This document shows, piece after piece, positions 8,368-17,796 of a DNA stretch of 64,000 nucleotides. The notes below the pieces were generated by a model. The model was given only the letters and a program-made list of their open reading frames with translations, was not told the origin of the DNA and did not search any database. The position numbers were made by a program, and so were the translations under genes. Source of the DNA: Zhongshania marina (lineage in GTDB: Bacteria > Pseudomonadota > Gammaproteobacteria > Pseudomonadales > Spongiibacteraceae); assembly GCF_002915595.1 (NCBI RefSeq), contig NZ_PQGG01000009.1, positions 1-64,000 of the forward strand, in the 5' to 3' direction. How positions within the stretch are numbered: the stretch's first letter is position 1; the number at the start of each line of letters is the position of its first letter.

Positions 8368-10605
8368 TCAAAATTCATAGCTAAGTTCTACACCAAAGGT
8401 TCTAGGCGGCGCGGGCTCATAGTTATCTGCCACTTCCTGTTCTAAAACAAAGCTAGCGTACTCTTCATCAGTTAAGTTATTCCCGTACAAACGCACACCA
8501 ATAGTTCTATCCGAGTTATACCACGCAGCGAATGCATTGACTGTTTGATAAGAGTCCTGTTTGATTCTCCCGGAAGGCTCCCAGCTAAAACCGTCATTGT
8601 AGTAATAGTTGGCTCCAAGAACGAATGGCCCAATATCATAGGTAGCACCTACATTAGCGGTTACCTCCGGAGATCGAGCCAAATCATTGCCTGACAAATC
8701 TGTCACCACCAACTCATTGCCACCTAAACCGGTTGAACTGGGAACATAGACAGGCGCATTTTTAAACTTTGCATACTCGCTCTTTACATACGACAAACCA
8801 CCCATTACCTGCAGCTGGGAAGACACATTACCCACAAAATCGAACTCTAACCCAGAAACATCAGCCTCCGCTGCATTCACAGTCACTAGCGATCCAGCCT
8901 CAATGCGTGAAACCTGCATATCAGTATAATCATACGCAAACGCAGCAAAATTAAACTGCAAACGGTTATCCAAAACCTGAGCCTTAACGCCAAGCTCAAA
9001 TGAATCAATAAATTCCGGATCAACCGGCACCTGACCAGGAGCAGCACTTACGTTGTAATTACCACTCTTAAACCCGCGTGAAAGACTGGCATATGCCAAT
9101 GTAGATTCACCAAAATCTTGATCCAATACCACACGCCACGTTGGCTCAGACCAGCTCTCCTCATCTGAGCTAGATAACGCAAATGCGCCACCACTATAAA
9201 AGTCTTGAGTGATTCCACGTTCATCCTTGGTAAATCTAGCGCCCAATGTCAACCGTGTACTATCTCTTAAACTATAGACAACCTCACCAAAAGCAGCGTA
9301 TGAACGAGTATCAATTTCCGCAACAATCCTCTGACTAGGGGAAACAACAGCGCCGGAAATACCTAGACCACGCCCCACCATACCGGAGGTATCATCATAC
9401 AAATAAAGACCTGCTACCCAATTGAAACGATCACCTAAATATGAAAACTGAAATTCCTGTGACGTTGTATCATAGCCCTGCTTATTAATATCAATATGAA
9501 TTAATTCTAGAGCCGAAGCAGATTGCTCAAAATCACTAGACACACTTGACTCACGCCAAGCTGTAATACTTTTAAAATCGACATTACCTAAGCTTCGAGT
9601 ATATGTAGCAGTAAAACCTCGGGTTGTAGATAAACTCTCCCCCAAATACGCACTATAGCTATCCTGCCAATCATCCGGCGCTTTTGTAGCCTGATCTTGG
9701 GCAATAGGTACACAGGTACCCGCTTGATTTGCCGTCGGCGCAGCTGGATCACCACCCATGCCAGCAACACAACCTGCAAAAATCACTTGACCATCAAAAG
9801 CAACCGAGCCTGGATAAACTGCGTTATACATACCCACACTGCTTGAACGCTTGGCGTAATCACCAGCTAAAAGTAACGAAGAATCCTCTGATAGATCAAA
9901 GAGCAAACTTACCCGCGCGCCTTTTTCGGTAGACTTATTAACATCGGTATTCAATGTTAGGTTTTCGCCATATCCGTCATTCTGATCTGAGTACACAAGT
10001 GCAATATCACCTGCGACACCGTCAAAAAGGCCGTTAGTTGCGTAAAGTTTAGAACCAAAGGTTTGATAATTCTCAGCCTTAACCGACCCCTTTATATAAG
10101 GTGTATCACTAGGTGTTTTCGATATAATTTGAAGCAAACCACCTGTGGCGTTACGGCCAAATAAAGTACCTTGAGGCCCTTTCAAAACCTCAACGCGCTC
10201 AATGTTGTTGAACGAAAATGCCGTAACATTTGGGTTTGCCTGATATACACCATCTATATATACGGCAACATTAGACTCTTGACCAACAGATGCATCTGGC
10301 GAACCTACACCGCGAATGTAGGGTGTAACAGCTTGCAACTGTCCCGTCATATTTAGCCCTGGCGTCACAGAGCCCAAATTCTGAATATTATCAACACCAG
10401 AGTCCTTCAACGTATTCTCGGAAAACGCCTGAATAGAAATAGGAACGTCTTGTAAGTTTTGCTCTCGCCTTTGCGCCGATACAACAACCTCCTCTATTGC
10501 AAGCGACTTATTATCCTGCGCAAATGCCACACTTGGCAGCATAGTAAACGTTGCCGCTATCGGCAGCATTAACGCACTCTTACTGCTCTTATTTAAGTAC
10601 CACAT
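8368..10605 (-). CDS. TonB-dependent outer-membrane receptor
   Basis: This 745-residue receptor has a clear signal peptide (to about AFAQD at 31) and the TonB box region IEEVVVSAQRREQNLQDVP (36-54). The plug contains VERVEVLKGPQGTLFGRNA, and the barrel ends in VELSYEF with the terminal Phe expected for outer-membrane insertion. It is less similar to the receptors at 3776 and 11157 than those two are to each other. It is divergent from the receptor at 11157 across a 551-bp promoter region. It probably imports a hydrophobic catabolic substrate, but nothing in the sequence fixes the ligand. Confidence 0.93.
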   Translation of the reverse strand: MWYLNKSSKSALMLPIAATFTMLPSVAFAQDNKSLAIEEVVVSAQRREQNLQDVPISIQAFSENTLKDSGVDNIQNLGSVTPGLNMTGQLQAVTPYIRGVGSPDASVGQESNVAVYIDGVYQANPNVTAFSFNNIERVEVLKGPQGTLFGRNATGGLLQIISKTPSDTPYIKGSVKAENYQTFGSKLYATNGLFDGVAGDIALVYSDQNDGYGENLTLNTDVNKSTEKGARVSLLFDLSEDSSLLLAGDYAKRSSSVGMYNAVYPGSVAFDGQVIFAGCVAGMGGDPAAPTANQAGTCVPIAQDQATKAPDDWQDSYSAYLGESLSTTRGFTATYTRSLGNVDFKSITAWRESSVSSDFEQSASALELIHIDINKQGYDTTSQEFQFSYLGDRFNWVAGLYLYDDTSGMVGRGLGISGAVVSPSQRIVAEIDTRSYAAFGEVVYSLRDSTRLTLGARFTKDERGITQDFYSGGAFALSSSDEESWSEPTWRVVLDQDFGESTLAYASLSRGFKSGNYNVSAAPGQVPVDPEFIDSFELGVKAQVLDNRLQFNFAAFAYDYTDMQVSRIEAGSLVTVNAAEADVSGLEFDFVGNVSSQLQVMGGLSYVKSEYAKFKNAPVYVPSSTGLGGNELVVTDLSGNDLARSPEVTANVGATYDIGPFVLGANYYYNDGFSWEPSGRIKQDSYQTVNAFAAWYNSDRTIGVRLYGNNLTDEEYASFVLEQEVADNYEPAPPRTFGVELSYEF

Positions 10606-11156
10606 ATAATCTATTCTCTCGTTATATTATCTTAAAAATATTACTCACAAAATTTGCAAATAACTCATCGACAAAACATACAAATGACAACGTACAACCT
10701 AAAAAACACAACCGTCTCGTCTATTCAGACGATATTAGAAACATAAACAGGAAGGACTTTTTGCAACATCACCAATCATAAACTTTATTAAAATTATTTA
10801 GTAAAAATAGTTATTCAATAAAACACTCACCTTACCCGATCAGGTAATACAAAATTGAGATTAAAAATCATATAACCTCACTAAAAACGAGTAAATTCGA
10901 ATAGCCCTACAATACTTTCGAATTACGTATCCCCCCTTTTGATAAGCCAAACGGGAAATCTCAATTCAAAATATCGTCCATTACGACGATCCCCTTACTT
11001 AGCACAAGAACAACAATAGGCTCAAATATTTCACAATAGGATGATTTGTGCAACTAAATTATGAATTCGAACTGCAAAAACACAGATCACAGGCTCCCCA
11101 CCTCTATACTCTATAGATGGCGTAATCGTAAAATTTAGACAGAGGAACACTTACAA
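10606..11156. promoter_or_regulatory. Divergent promoter region between two TonB receptors
   Basis: This 551-bp AT-rich noncoding stretch separates the start of the minus-strand receptor (8368-10605) from the plus-strand receptor (11157-13475). It must hold both promoters. An AGAGGAA ribosome site precedes the ATG at 11157. I saw no convincing long inverted repeat that could be assigned as an operator, and no protein-coding or RNA gene. Confidence 0.6.
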
Positions 11157-13475
11157 ATGAAAATAAAAGACACTAAATTGATATATTGCGCATTAGCGGC
11201 TGGCGCATTAAGCGGCCAACTTTACGCCGCACCCGTGCTAGAAGAAATAGTAGTCACAGCCCAAAAGCGTTCAGAATCCGTTAACGATGTCCCAATAGCC
11301 ATTAGCGCTTTTACAGGCAATCGCCTAAATGAACTCGGCGTAACTGACACCCGCGATTTAGGGAATTTGATTCCTGGATTAACCTATTCAGATAGCGGCT
11401 ACTCAACTCCAATCTATACACTCCGCGGCATCGGATTCAATGACGCCACATATAACGCCACCTCCACTGTGGGTATATATGTTGATGAAGTTAACCTGCC
11501 CTACGCGGTAATGTCTAAAGGCGCGAATCTGGATATCGAGCGAGTTGAAGTCTTAAAAGGACCACAAGGGATACTATATGGCCGCAATACCACAGGCGGC
11601 CTAATTAACTACGTATCAAACAAACCTAGCCAAGAGTTTGAGGCGGGAATTAGCGCGGGCTATTCATCTTATAATACCTATGAATCGGAAGGGTATATTA
11701 GTGGCCCACTCACTGATAACTTAGCTGGACGACTAGCGGTACGCGGCATTTATTCAGACGAGGGGTGGCAGTACAGCCTCACAAGACCTAACGATGAATT
11801 GGGTGAAAAGAACAAATTTTCATACCGTGGCGCACTCGAATGGAGCCCAGCAGAAACATTAGAAATGCGCTTAGTGGCGGAAGGCTGGCGCGACAAAAGT
11901 GACCCACAGGCACCCCAACCCATCGGCGTAGTACCTCAAAACGCAACAATTGGAGCAGCGGCAATTTCACCAAGCATTAGCAGTCATCCACTTGTTGATG
12001 CAGATACCGACGACAACCGAGTTGCCGACTGGGATCCCGCATTCGAATGGCAACTCAATCAATACTTTGACCAAGTTTCATTAAAAACAAGATGGGACTT
12101 CTCTGCGGATTCTGCGCTGACCCTTATCCTCTCCCACGGCGAAGTAGGTGACGACAGCTCCTACCTTCCACAATCTGGTTATTCGGTATCTAATGCAGAG
12201 CAAATCCTAGACGCAAGTATTAAAACTACTGCATTAGAGGCACGCATCGACGGTATTTGGGGAAATGACATTGACTGGATGATTGGCGGCAACATCAGCC
12301 ACGATGAAGGTTTCGAGGGACACACCTTGTTCGTCGATACCAATAGCGCGCTCTACCCTGTATTAGGCAACAACTTAATAGGAAGCCGGATTTACACATA
12401 CGGTGATTTCAACGCTGATCAATATGCTATTTTCGCAAATACCAGCTGGCAGCTCAGTTCAACGTTTAAACTAGATGCAGGTGCGCGCTATACCATTGAC
12501 GAACGCAGCTTCGAAGGATGCTCAACAGAACCCAATGACTCAACCGGGGTTGGAATTACCGCGCTCTTTAGTGCAGTTGCTGCAACGCGAGGAAGTATCA
12601 ATCTCATCCAAAAAAATGAATGCGTTACTTTGGATGAAAACGGCGGGAATGATGTCGTTAAAAACAGCCTAAACGAAAATAATGTGTCATCTCGTATTGC
12701 GCTAAACTGGACACCAGCAGATGATATCTTAATTTATCTCTCAGCAAGTCGCGGTTTTAAATCCGGAGGCTTTCCAGTACTTAGCTCATCAGACCAGGCT
12801 CAATACGCTGCAGTAAAACAAGAAGAGCTGCTTGCCTACGAATTAGGTGCAAAGAATACCTTATGGGATAAACGCATCCAGCTAAACAGCGCCCTGTTTT
12901 ACTACGACTACAGAGACAAGCAACTGCTGACTCGTATTCTTGATCCTATTTTTGGGCCTCTTCCAGTGTTACAAAACGCACCTAAATCTAAGGTACAGGG
13001 TGTAGAAATGGATATGACAGTTACGCCATTTGAAGGCTTACTCATGTCTCTAGCAGCTTCGTATATCGAGACAGAAATAGAAGAATTTGAAAGCACAGGC
13101 TTTGACGGACAACCAACAAATTTTGCCGGTCTACCTTTCAACTTTTCTCCAGAACTGGAATATACATTCTTAGTAGATTACTCATTTCCAATTAGCAGCA
13201 ACATAGAACTAGGCTTTGCAGCCGACTATAGCTATACCGGCGAAACAAACTCAACTTTAGATCAAAACCCCTTGTTTGCCCATGACAGTTACAACTTAAT
13301 CAATGCCCGCATTCGATTGGCATCACTAGATGAGCGCTGGAAAATCACACTCTTTGGACAAAACTTAACAGATGAGCTTAGTACTGTAAGTATTATTCAA
13401 GCTGGTGACGGTGCTGCTCGCTACACCGGTATGACGCGAGTATATGGCGTGTCTGCCAACTACAACTTCTTTTAA
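11157..13475 (+). CDS. TonB-dependent outer-membrane receptor, paralogue of 3776-6097
   Basis: This 772-residue receptor has a signal peptide (to LYAAP, about residue 25), the TonB box region LEEIVVTAQKRSESVNDVPI, and a plug motif VERVEVLKGPQGILYGRNTT. Its barrel ends in VSANYNFF. It aligns over its full length with the receptor at 3776, including the unusual loop with CSTEPNDSTG, ATRGSINLI and ECVTLDENGGND, and the NAPKSKV segment. The two are clearly recent relatives, but they are encoded on opposite strands. A ribosome site GAGGAA lies about 10 bases upstream and a rho-independent terminator follows. The substrate is probably closely related to that of its paralogue. Confidence 0.93.
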   Translation: MKIKDTKLIYCALAAGALSGQLYAAPVLEEIVVTAQKRSESVNDVPIAISAFTGNRLNELGVTDTRDLGNLIPGLTYSDSGYSTPIYTLRGIGFNDATYNATSTVGIYVDEVNLPYAVMSKGANLDIERVEVLKGPQGILYGRNTTGGLINYVSNKPSQEFEAGISAGYSSYNTYESEGYISGPLTDNLAGRLAVRGIYSDEGWQYSLTRPNDELGEKNKFSYRGALEWSPAETLEMRLVAEGWRDKSDPQAPQPIGVVPQNATIGAAAISPSISSHPLVDADTDDNRVADWDPAFEWQLNQYFDQVSLKTRWDFSADSALTLILSHGEVGDDSSYLPQSGYSVSNAEQILDASIKTTALEARIDGIWGNDIDWMIGGNISHDEGFEGHTLFVDTNSALYPVLGNNLIGSRIYTYGDFNADQYAIFANTSWQLSSTFKLDAGARYTIDERSFEGCSTEPNDSTGVGITALFSAVAATRGSINLIQKNECVTLDENGGNDVVKNSLNENNVSSRIALNWTPADDILIYLSASRGFKSGGFPVLSSSDQAQYAAVKQEELLAYELGAKNTLWDKRIQLNSALFYYDYRDKQLLTRILDPIFGPLPVLQNAPKSKVQGVEMDMTVTPFEGLLMSLAASYIETEIEEFESTGFDGQPTNFAGLPFNFSPELEYTFLVDYSFPISSNIELGFAADYSYTGETNSTLDQNPLFAHDSYNLINARIRLASLDERWKITLFGQNLTDELSTVSIIQAGDGAARYTGMTRVYGVSANYNFF

Positions 13476-13498
13476 TACCCTACCCAGGGCAAACCCTT

Positions 13499-13528
13499 AG
13501 CGCGAGAACGATAGTTCCGCGCTTTTTT
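13499..13528 (+). terminator. Rho-independent terminator after the receptor at 11157
   Basis: An AGCGCG(A)GAAC arm at 13499-13509 pairs with GTTCCGCGCT, with one bulged base, and is followed by a run of six T residues. It lies 24 bp after the stop codon of the plus-strand receptor. Confidence 0.8.
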
Positions 13529-13720
13529 AAGGCCTAACTAAGATTACGTTAAAATCGACCTGCTGAGTAATCGCAACACTGAAGTAACACGGGATTATTT
13601 TATCGAGAATACATTCAGAACATTTACACCAGTAGAGATAAAATATAGGGTCATCTAAAACAAGGACGTAATATCTCACCAATATGGGGACTCACACCGG
13701 AGCTCATCTCCACATATTTA

Positions 13721-13840
13721 GAAACACTAAGCAACTATAATTATATCTCTCTTCTTTCTCGATAAATATATCTTAAGACAAAGAAGATTGTAAAAATAAA
13801 CTGCAAATAAAAGTCTATCGCCGGCACCCAAAATCCTACC
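13721..13840. repeat. Direct repeat copy B, 120 bp
   Basis: This is the intact-gene copy of the repeat found at 2487-2607. It covers the last 33 or so codons of the membrane-protein gene at 13741 and about 20 bases past its stop. With copy A it brackets the 11-kb segment that holds the TetR gene, three TonB receptors, the kinase at 7046 and the membrane protein at 6259. Confidence 0.9.
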
Positions 13841-14445
13841 ATGCCATCCCAAGAAAATGGGCCCTCGTTGAAAAAGAAAATCACCTGTCCCGGTATAAAC
13901 ATAGTTACACCCCACAAACAGAAACATCCAAACCATCGGGGAAACAAAGGATCCTTACTTTTGTCTACAAAAGACACGACAGCGGTTACAGACATAAGCA
14001 TGAGAGTGGGAGTAACAAACCCCAAAAACTCTAACCAAGACATATCGTTAAGAAACTGAACAACATAGGAAGGAGTGTCAGCCCTAAATACCGCAGTAAT
14101 CCACCAAATCGCTGGGAAGGAAAAAGCAATTAAATTGAACCCCCCAGATGAGGCATAGGTTAAGGTTAATACTCCAACCTCGCCTTCCACCTTAGATATT
14201 AATTTGGCGGTAATTACTGTAAACAAAAAGTAGAACATCGCCGCGAACATAGTAAGCATCATCGCAAACTTAATAGCAGCCGAATTTCCAGATAGAATTT
14301 CCGCTATCTCATTTGCGGGAAGGCTTGCGGATGGGGGTGGAAAAAAACCCGCCACAACTATAAACGCAAATGACAGAATAACTACAAATGCAACCCCACT
14401 CCACCCATAAAATAGATGTATATTATTCTTCGTTATTTCGTTCAT
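13741..14445 (-). CDS. Polytopic inner-membrane protein, unknown function
   Basis: This protein of about 234 residues has six predicted membrane segments. Candidate functional residues in loops include FFPPPSASLPANEIAEIL (about residues 35-52), a region also seen in other small membrane proteins of catabolic clusters. The ATG at 14445 has a GGTGG site five bases upstream; two in-frame GTG codons just before it are less likely starts. The 3' end of the gene is duplicated next to the IS66 element. It is the last gene of a leftward run that includes the oxidase subunits III and IV. I do not recognise a named family. Confidence 0.78.
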   Translation of the reverse strand: MNEITKNNIHLFYGWSGVAFVVILSFAFIVVAGFFPPPSASLPANEIAEILSGNSAAIKFAMMLTMFAAMFYFLFTVITAKLISKVEGEVGVLTLTYASSGGFNLIAFSFPAIWWITAVFRADTPSYVVQFLNDMSWLEFLGFVTPTLMLMSVTAVVSFVDKSKDPLFPRWFGCFCLWGVTMFIPGQVIFFFNEGPFSWDGMVGFWVPAIDFYLQFIFTIFFVLRYIYRERREI

Positions 14446-14488
14446 TTTCACCACCTGAAATTAATATTCGAAAATAAATTTGCAAAAA

Positions 14489-14764
14489 TTAAATATAAGA
14501 CAACAATACCGAAGAAGTCAGCACACACGAACCAACCATCCATACTCCACACATACCTAAAAGCTCTGGCTTCGAAGACTTAACTTCCATGAAGAACAAT
14601 ATAACCAAGCCTGTCTTCAAAAATGAAAGGAATATCATTACCACGCTATCTGCATCTGACTTAAGACTCTCATCCCCAGACAAACCTACATACCAAGACA
14701 ATAATGTTAGGATTACCAAAAATAGCAATACGACTGTATTCTTACTGTAAATGTAATTTTTCAT
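14489..14764 (-). CDS. Cytochrome c oxidase subunit IV-like membrane protein
   Basis: The chosen start is the ATG at 14764 (MKNYIYSKNT), 11 bp after the stop of the subunit III gene and close to a GAGGG site. This gives 91 residues. An upstream start at 14842 would overlap the preceding gene by 67 bp. Three hydrophobic helices, with FLKTGLVILFFMEVKSS in the middle helix, match the prokaryotic oxidase subunit IV/NorF-like family. It is encoded directly after a subunit III-like gene, as in norE-norF pairs. No catalytic subunit I or II is present in the window. Confidence 0.78.
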   Translation of the reverse strand: MKNYIYSKNTVVLLFLVILTLLSWYVGLSGDESLKSDADSVVMIFLSFLKTGLVILFFMEVKSSKPELLGMCGVWMVGSCVLTSSVLLSYI

Positions 14765-14775
14765 TTCCCTAGCCC

Positions 14776-15369
14776 TCAACTTAGCGGAAGCAAATACAAT
14801 AGCGGGAACAGTATGATCCATAGTAAATCTACCATATGCCAATATGTGACAGCATTTTCAATGCCAACCGAGCCGATACCTTCGCCACCAACTACTTTTA
14901 ATCTTATCCACGCGAATCCGACCACAAATATGCCTATTATTACATGCAGCAAGTGAATACCTGTCAGCACATAATAAAACATGAAGAATTCATTCGAGTA
15001 CGGGGTAATCCCATAAGACAATTTCTCTGAATATTCAAAACCCTTCAACACTAAAAAGCTCAAACCACATAACATAGTCAAAAGCATAAAGCGTTTACAC
15101 GCACGCAAACTGGATTTGTGCATTGCCATAGCTGCATTAGCTGCGAACCATGAGCTAAAAAGGAGAATTACGGTATTAATCATGCCGTAATGTAGATTAA
15201 GCTTCTTCATTGATTCATTAAACGAAAATACATCTTCATTTCTGTAATGCAAAAAAAGGCAGAACAGCATTGTAAAAACGAACATATCTGCCAGGACGAA
15301 AACCCAAACTCCTAGTTCTCCGGGGTTCCTTCTTTGTTCTTGTTTCAAAAATGTCGCTTGCGCTAACAT
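14776..15369 (-). CDS. Heme-copper oxidase subunit III-like protein (NorE type)
   Basis: This 197-residue protein has five membrane helices and the subunit III hallmarks: NPGELGVWVFVLADMFVF near the N terminus (the short NorE-type form), YYVLTGIHLLHVIIGI in the middle with a conserved Gly-x-His, and a C-terminal YWHMVDLLWIILFPLLYL. Full-length CoxC is about 260 residues with seven helices, so this is the five-helix NorE class. NorE-like proteins support nitric-oxide or cytochrome oxidases, but no oxidase core is encoded nearby. It is probably cotranscribed with the subunit IV-like gene downstream. Confidence 0.85.
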   Translation of the reverse strand: MLAQATFLKQEQRRNPGELGVWVFVLADMFVFTMLFCLFLHYRNEDVFSFNESMKKLNLHYGMINTVILLFSSWFAANAAMAMHKSSLRACKRFMLLTMLCGLSFLVLKGFEYSEKLSYGITPYSNEFFMFYYVLTGIHLLHVIIGIFVVGFAWIRLKVVGGEGIGSVGIENAVTYWHMVDLLWIILFPLLYLLPLS

Positions 15370-15447
15370 ACCTTATCCATCTTAAATAAATTGACCATCT
15401 ATTAATTAGTAGAATTAATATATTTGTCTGATATATACCAAGTTATA

Positions 15448-15466
15448 AGGGGCTATATCAGCCCCT
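15448..15466 (-). terminator. Hairpin after the TonB receptor at 15483
   Basis: AGGGGCT and AGCCCCT form a perfect 7-bp GC-rich stem with a 5-base loop, 16 bp past the receptor stop on the minus strand. The following tract (TTATAACTT) is only partly T-rich, so termination efficiency is uncertain. Confidence 0.5.
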
Positions 15467-15482
15467 AATTCAGCATACGATA

Positions 15483-17774
15483 TCAATACTGCCACTCTAA
15501 ACGCAGCCCATACTGTTTAGGCGCACCTAAAGTTTGGTTTACACCAAAGTCAGTTTGGAATTTTGCGTAATGATACTCAGTCTCTAGAATATTCTTTGCA
15601 TATCCAGTTAATCGCAAATTTAATGGGGTATACAAGAAACTAACCCGACCATTAGTAAGAGTGTACTCAGGCTCTTCGACAGTATTTTGCGGAGAATAGT
15701 AGAAGCCCGAGTTATAATAGTGGTCCACCGCAATCTCTAACTCACCAAAATCACCGATTTCCAGAACCTGAGCGATAGTAATGTTTGCAGTTAGGTCTGG
15801 CGTACGCCCTATACGATTTCCTGAGAAATCTAAGTTGCTTGAAAACAAGCCAGTTGCTTCATCATATCCACTACCGTTTTTGTATTCCTCATAAATAGCA
15901 TCTAAGTATCCCGCTCCACCAGCAAGAACTAGCCCAGGGTTCAAAACAGGCGTTGGCGAATAGACAAAATCAAACTCAACCCCTTGTATTTTCGCAGCAC
16001 CCGCATTTTCCAACGTAACAGCTCCACCAGCAAGCAGTGATACAAAGCCCGATTGAAGGTTATCAATTTCTATATCAAATACCGCAGCGTTAATTCTAAG
16101 ATTTTTATCTAGCCAATCAGACTTAATACCAAGCTCAATATTAGTCACCTCCTCTGGCTCAACATAATCTGGTGGCGTGTAAATACTGATTATATTGTAT
16201 GTCGCACTCTTATATCCCTGCGACCACGACGCATACACCATAACATCTTCTGCTGGATAGAAAGATGCAACAGCTTTAGGTGAGAAATTCGTAGATTTCT
16301 GACTATCCAGATCAAAATCAAACAAGTTCACTTTGGTAAGATCTGTTAGAACTATTGCAGAATTAGCAGCTAGTAAAAAGCGATCCTCTTCTTGGTAGCG
16401 CCCACCTACCGTAAAATCAAACCATGATGTCGGAGACCAAGTAGTTTGGAAGTATACAGAGTGGCTTTCGGTTCCAAGCAAACCTTCTAATTGCAGGTCA
16501 ATCCCGTCTTCTCCAAGCGGTGTATTTGACACTACCGGTAATCCACCGACAATATCTAACACCGAGTCTAATACTTCGTACAATGGATCAAGCGCTGGTG
16601 AACGATTTTCTAGTAAAATATTCTTGACGAGGTTAGGTCCTACGAAAAGACTAACGTCTGGGTAGCCAGCCTCACTTTCGTAATAGTAGTAACCCATAAC
16701 CCATTCAAACGAATCACCCATCCAACCTTCTGGATTAGACGTAACTTGCAACTCAAACGTCCGGTAATCAGAGAATTGATCTCGGGAATCGAATCGCGCA
16801 ATCCCCTGATTCGATCCATCAAAGTCAATTGCTGAATAGTCAGATGGTACAAACACATCAGATGCCATAGCTTTGATATCAGCCCAAGACAATGACAAGG
16901 TCGCATCGACGTAATAAATTTCTTGGTGCGACTCAAGCCCACCTTGGAAATCAGTCTCGGAGTTATAGTCAACTTCTCCAGCTGGTATCCCTAACAGACC
17001 TCCCAAGGCACTTGGCTGGTTATTTTCAGCAACCGCTGAATTTGCCTCACCTTGATGTGATTTAAAGTATGTAAAACCAAAATCAAGATTCTCAGTCGGG
17101 AACCATGCAATTTTTACTCGTCCCGCATCAGTAAATTTCTCTGGGAGTTTATTTCCATTCTGCGTGTAAAATTCATCTCGGCGATCACTTAGAGCAGATA
17201 TAGAGAAAGCCAAAGTTTCAGTAACAGGCAAACTCAAGTGAGCTTTATACGTCTCTTGATTATAATTTCCAAAATCCGCACTAAGTTCGGCCACGATCTC
17301 ATTTGGATCAGGATCTTTTGTAACCACGCTGATAGCACCACCAGTCGAGTTACGACCAAACAAAGTTCCCTGGGGGCCTTTCAGCACCTCTACGCGCTCT
17401 ACTCCCGCAAATGATTGTAAAACCCCGTGTGCCGCAGGCAAATACACCCCATCTATATATGTAGCAACACTAGGGTCGGATGACAACGCAAAAGCATCTG
17501 TGCCAACGCCGCGAAGATATATAAGGTTATATCCAGCCGAGCTTGTAAACTGAAGATTCGGAACAATTTGCGCTAATTGTGTAGTGTCTTCAATACCAAA
17601 AGCTTCCAGCTTTTCGCCACCGTATGCTTGTATCGAAATTGGAACTTCTTGCTGTGATTGCTCACGCTTTTGAGCAGTAACGACAACCTCTTCTAAAAAA
17701 CGATTCCCAGCAGCCTGTGCTGCAGACGACACCGCACTCAACATCATTACGTGAAATACTAATCTGCCTTTCAT
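15483..17774 (-). CDS. TonB-dependent outer-membrane receptor
   Basis: This receptor of about 763 residues starts at the ATG at 17774. That start gives a proper signal peptide (MKGRLVFHVMMLSAV...AQAA) and has an AGGT site upstream. The longer frame from 17831 would overlap the kinase gene and add a non-signal leader. The TonB box region is LEEVVVTAQKREQSQQEVPI. The plug has VERVEVLKGPQGTLFGRNS and the barrel ends in GLRLEWQY. It lies directly downstream of an APH-fold kinase and a DUF7064-type protein and is probably in the same transcription unit, suggesting joint uptake and processing of one class of compound. Confidence 0.92.
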   Translation of the reverse strand: MKGRLVFHVMMLSAVSSAAQAAGNRFLEEVVVTAQKREQSQQEVPISIQAYGGEKLEAFGIEDTTQLAQIVPNLQFTSSAGYNLIYLRGVGTDAFALSSDPSVATYIDGVYLPAAHGVLQSFAGVERVEVLKGPQGTLFGRNSTGGAISVVTKDPDPNEIVAELSADFGNYNQETYKAHLSLPVTETLAFSISALSDRRDEFYTQNGNKLPEKFTDAGRVKIAWFPTENLDFGFTYFKSHQGEANSAVAENNQPSALGGLLGIPAGEVDYNSETDFQGGLESHQEIYYVDATLSLSWADIKAMASDVFVPSDYSAIDFDGSNQGIARFDSRDQFSDYRTFELQVTSNPEGWMGDSFEWVMGYYYYESEAGYPDVSLFVGPNLVKNILLENRSPALDPLYEVLDSVLDIVGGLPVVSNTPLGEDGIDLQLEGLLGTESHSVYFQTTWSPTSWFDFTVGGRYQEEDRFLLAANSAIVLTDLTKVNLFDFDLDSQKSTNFSPKAVASFYPAEDVMVYASWSQGYKSATYNIISIYTPPDYVEPEEVTNIELGIKSDWLDKNLRINAAVFDIEIDNLQSGFVSLLAGGAVTLENAGAAKIQGVEFDFVYSPTPVLNPGLVLAGGAGYLDAIYEEYKNGSGYDEATGLFSSNLDFSGNRIGRTPDLTANITIAQVLEIGDFGELEIAVDHYYNSGFYYSPQNTVEEPEYTLTNGRVSFLYTPLNLRLTGYAKNILETEYHYAKFQTDFGVNQTLGAPKQYGLRLEWQY

Positions 17775-17796
17775 ATTGCATACCTGTATTATTATA

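Noticed and set aside
3776-13475. Explaining the receptor paralogues by one simple inverted duplication
   Set aside because: The receptors are on opposite strands, but the gene-end repeat copies at 2487 and 13721 are in the same orientation, so one inversion-duplication does not account for both.
13681-13720. Imperfect inverted repeat near ATATGGGGA and TCTCCACATAT
   Set aside because: Several mismatches and no supporting context. It is not strong enough for an operator or terminator call.
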